Shown here one piece after another: positions 60,831 to 64,000 of a stretch of 64,000 nt of DNA. The notes under the pieces are model-generated. The model worked only from the letters and a program-made list of their open reading frames with translations. It was not told the origin of the DNA and did no database searches. Source of the DNA: Saxidomus purpurata (lineage: Eukaryota; Mollusca; Bivalvia; Venerida; Veneridae); contig JAFMSR010000006.1 of the NCBI GenBank assembly GCA_022818135.1, positions 38,735,538 to 38,799,537 on the forward strand, in the 5' to 3' direction. Made by a program: the position numbers and the translations under genes. Within the stretch, counting starts at the first letter, position 1. Every line of letters begins with the position of its first letter.

Positions 60831-62290
60831 GTAACATCTGATTGTTTTTAAAGTCCTTGAAGCTAGGAAATTACACAAATAAAAAACACTAAGGATATAA
60901 TGGCTTATAGTCAACTATTCCTCAAAACCAGGAAATGACAATTAAACTACAACTAGAAAGTTTGAATGATGAAATTATTAACTTTTACTAGGTTTTTTGT
61001 TTTGGAAGTCTGGAGAGTTTAAAAGTTACTTAAAATAAATTGAACATGAAAAAGAGCAAGTTAAAAAAATAGTGTTTTCTAATATTAAAAAAAACAACAA
61101 CAAGTTGTATTCATTGTTTTGATTAATTTTAGTCCCAGCCAACCATTGAATTTCTCCCCTGGTGAACTTGTAAAGACCACAACTTATAATGTTGCCCTTA
61201 CATCAATAAAATGTAAAGCAATCATCTTTCAGAATTTGTTTCATTGTTCTAATTATCATTTATAAAGCAATTAAACACATTGTAGATAGCTTCAGTAAAG
61301 CTATTACAAAAAGCCATATAAACAGAGTTTCAGTTATCAGTTATATAGCCGAGTTCCAATGTTGATTGGTTTTACACTTGACTTCGTGACCAGACTCCCA
61401 CATAAACAGTTATAGCTTCATATTGATGACATAAAAATAAATTGTTTCTATAAAGATCTGGGTCTCTCAGAGGATTGCCAATATACTGCTGTCTCCACCC
61501 TTAATTACTGACCATTGTTTGTTGTCTATAGAAGCTGCATTGGAGAAAATAAGCCAGCCTGGCACCATGCAATTAACAATTCTCTAAAAAAGATTTATCC
61601 TGTTTTGAAGGAACCAGTTTTTTTTCTAGTTTATTTTAGGTAATTCAAGCATGATGCTGATAAAGTTTCAAACATATTGAGTTACTCTAAGAGTTTCTAG
61701 ATGGCACTGTTGTGATTTTAGTGGAGTTATGTCCCTTGGCCAAGTAGGTTTACACAACTGCATTATAAGCAGGCTATGTCAGCGATATTATATCTTTTTT
61801 TTTTAGAATTTTTTTCCAACTGTATTATTTTTACTTGCAGTCTATGAATTATTTAGCGTTATTGCAGTCACATTGGTAATATAAAATGCAAAGAAGGAAA
61901 AAGTTCCTTAAAATAAGAAAACACCAATTATACTTGATAGAAATTTTGTCAGGCATCGAATATAAAATGATGAAAAATGCAGAATTGAAAGGTAAAACAA
62001 AGCAGTTAAAAGACACACATTTGAATTAAAAGAAAGTTAAACTTAATTTTTCTTACACTTACCTGTGAATTTTCTCTTAACCTTGAACGTTTATCTGGAA
62101 AAACTACTTTTAAAATTTTCTTATCCTATTAAAAAAATGTTATCACCTAAGTTTAGAGATTATAAATGATTATAAATGAAAAAATCAGATTGCATATATT
62201 TTATGATCATCCATCAGTGTCTGGAAGGAATGTTTTTATGTACATTAATTTCATCATAGATGCAAATATTAAAGTGTTGTGATTGGATGT
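60831..62290. other. spacer, nothing recognised
   Basis: AT-rich. No exon, RNA gene or repeat was confirmed. It lies in the presumed PHPT1 intron. Confidence 0.4.
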
Positions 62291-62297
62291 TCTAATT

Positions 62298-63145
62298 CCT
62301 TTCTATTTCCTTCATTCTTCCTATTTCTTTCATTCTTTTTTAATTGCCTTCATTTTCCCTGCTATTCAGCCTTCATTCTTCCTATTTCCTTCATTCTTCT
62401 TTAATTGCCTTCATTCTTCTTAAATTGCCTTCATTTTTCTTGAATTGCCTTCATTCTTCCTATTGCCTTCATTATTTCTATTTCTTCCTATTTCCTTCAT
62501 TCTACTTTAATTGCCTTTATTCTTCCAATTGCTGTTATTCTTCCTATTTCCTTCAATCTTTTTTAATTGCCTTCATTTGACTTATTTTCTTCATTAACTT
62601 CAAAAAATTTGACAGAATTGCTTTCATTCTTCCATAACCTTTTGTGCAACCAACATTTAAATTTGAATATATAATTTTTTCCCCTTTGTCTCCCCCCCCC
62701 CCCCCCCTTTCAATTTTTTTTCCCCTTTTTTTTTTTTTTTTTAAAAAAAAAAATGACTGTTTTCTGTCATTTTTCTTAATTCCTTCATTCTTCTCTAATT
62801 GCCTTCATTCTTTCTATTTTCTTCTTTCTTTTTTTTCCTATTTCCTGTATTCTTTTCCTATTTCCTTTATTCTTCTTTAATTGTCTTCAACCAAATTAAA
62901 GAAAACCTGGTTTTCCCTGTCACTTGTTTCCCTATTCCCTGTATCCTTCCTATTTCCTTTATTCTTCTTAATTGTCTTCATCTCTCTTATTTTCTTCATT
63001 GTTTCTATTGCCTTCATTCTTCTTTAATTGCCTTCATTCTTCCTATTTCCTTCATTGTTCGTATTGCCTTCATTTTCCCTCCTATTGGCTCCGTTCTTCG
63101 TATTTCCTTCTTTCTTCATATTTCCTTAATTCTTTTTTCATTAAT
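62298..63145 (+). repeat. pyrimidine-rich minisatellite
   Basis: Built from TTGCCTTCATTCTTC and CTATTTCCTTCATTCTTC-type modules in variable order, nearly all C/T on this strand. It is interrupted at 62640-62760 by unrelated sequence with pure C, T and A runs (62693-62753). Ser/Phe/Leu-rich frames across it are not genes. Confidence 0.9.
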
Positions 63146-64000
63146 TATTTACGATGATATATGTTTCATAGGTTTAAATCACTTGCTCAGACAAGTGATT
63201 AGTGCCACTTCAGGCCTCTTGTTTAGTCCTCTTGGAGGCATCATGGATGGAGTTTGGAAAAATTAATGAGTTTTGTGGGCAAGATAACATTTTGTGTGAA
63301 GATCCAGTGGCTAACTAGGGGGTCTGAGAAAACCGGATCAATGTAAATAAATACCTGTATAAAATAATAAATTAAATATACACTCTCACCTGACCACAAA
63401 CCTTCCAGCCCTCTTCATTCAAGAGGAATCATTCAAAATTGTTTAGATGTAAATGTACTTTATCTCCATAGATTTCCAAGTGAGATCTTGGTGCTGATGT
63501 ACTTGTGTATGTTGTGGGAGGGATGTATTGTGTGTATATATACATGTTTGATTTTTGGCTGTTTAACAATCTACTGTCTACCAGATGTATTTACCAACAG
63601 TGCAAGTCATACTTTATGTCTAGCTGGTGTGTGAAAAAGGTAAATTGGAATTCTGTTTTTCATTCCCATTGTTGGATACACCCCAGAATACTGGTCGTCT
63701 TTTTCAGATGTTTGGAAGTAACTTTGCAGGTTCGCATGCAAAGTAGGCTTATATTTCAGATTCATTGACTGCTACAACAATAAAACATTTCTCCCATATG
63801 TAATTAAACTATGTAACCATGGAAATCCTTTATTGAAAGGTCAAGGTCAAAGTAATTTAAGGTTTAGGTCAGTTATTGAAGTTATTCGTAAGAGCACAGA
63901 AGAGTGCATAGATTAGATTATTATGTGTGTCTGCATCGATGGGCACACAGAAAGAATTTAAGGATGGATTTTGCACAACATTCCTGAAACATGATGCCTT
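63146..64000. other. terminal stretch, nothing recognised
   Basis: No exon matching the missing half of PHPT1 and no repeat beyond a short AAGGTCAAGGTCAAAG near 63840. Confidence 0.4.

Noticed and set aside
62344..63266. Ser/Phe/Leu-rich frames up to 155 residues, resembling a membrane protein
   Set aside because: Produced by a pyrimidine-rich minisatellite; no codon structure beyond the repeat.
63181..63275. Possible PHPT1 continuation exon near the end of the window
   Set aside because: The translation does not resemble the family's glycine-rich segment or C-terminus.

Overview
Animal nuclear DNA from an AT-rich, intron- and repeat-dominated genome; a mollusc, probably a bivalve clam, is the best guess. 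The guess rests on recognising dispersed repeats I associate with bivalve genomes: units beginning TTTAGCTCACCTGGCAC or TTTAGCTCGACTATTCG and ending in CTCTTGTT, and units beginning with CCCCCCGCCGAAGGCG. It is not proven here. No operon, ribosome-binding site, CRISPR array or prokaryotic gene is present.

Host genes are sparse and only exons are visible. The two solid ones are (1) the first coding exon of a 14-kDa phosphohistidine phosphatase (PHPT1/janus family) on the + strand at 45969-46155, ending in a GTAGGA donor directly after the codon for the catalytic histidine, and (2) one internal exon on the - strand at 26764-26885 encoding the first zinc finger of a LIM domain, bounded by a good acceptor and a GTAAGT donor. 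The LIM exon is shorter than most spurious ORFs here. A third, unrecognised candidate exon lies at 40019-40194 (+).

Layout. 1-18.3 kb: a several-kb unit present as two direct copies (from 1 and from 13341) and one partial inverted copy (11090-11900), each modified by different later insertions, so the copies act as empty-site controls for one another. The first copy carries a 5.3-kb 'GCTCGAC' element (3775-9077), which contains a 4.4-kb inverted-terminal-repeat element (3817-8229), which itself contains a smaller one (4717-5803). 18.3-26 kb: degenerate tandem repeats, a SINE-like piece and small palindromes. 26-29 kb: a 5'-truncated LINE next to the LIM exon. 31-33 kb: minisatellite and microsatellites. 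32.6-37.8 kb: a LINE in - orientation with its own target-site duplication, interrupted by a second LINE that is itself interrupted by a segment with a long TG repeat. 41.7-42.1 kb: about 440 bases of alternating pure A and pure C runs, probably an assembly or sequencing artefact. 45-51 kb: PHPT1 exon and its intron. 51.4-56.7 kb: three inverted-terminal-repeat elements, one nested, with candidate target duplications. 58.6-60.7 kb: a 'GCTCGAC' element with eleven 166-bp tandem units showing a two-unit higher-order pattern. 62.3-63.2 kb: a pyrimidine-rich minisatellite.

No new defence, metabolic or regulatory system is visible. The value of the window is its nested insertion history and the two short real exons. 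All repeat families, clades and boundaries were judged by eye.
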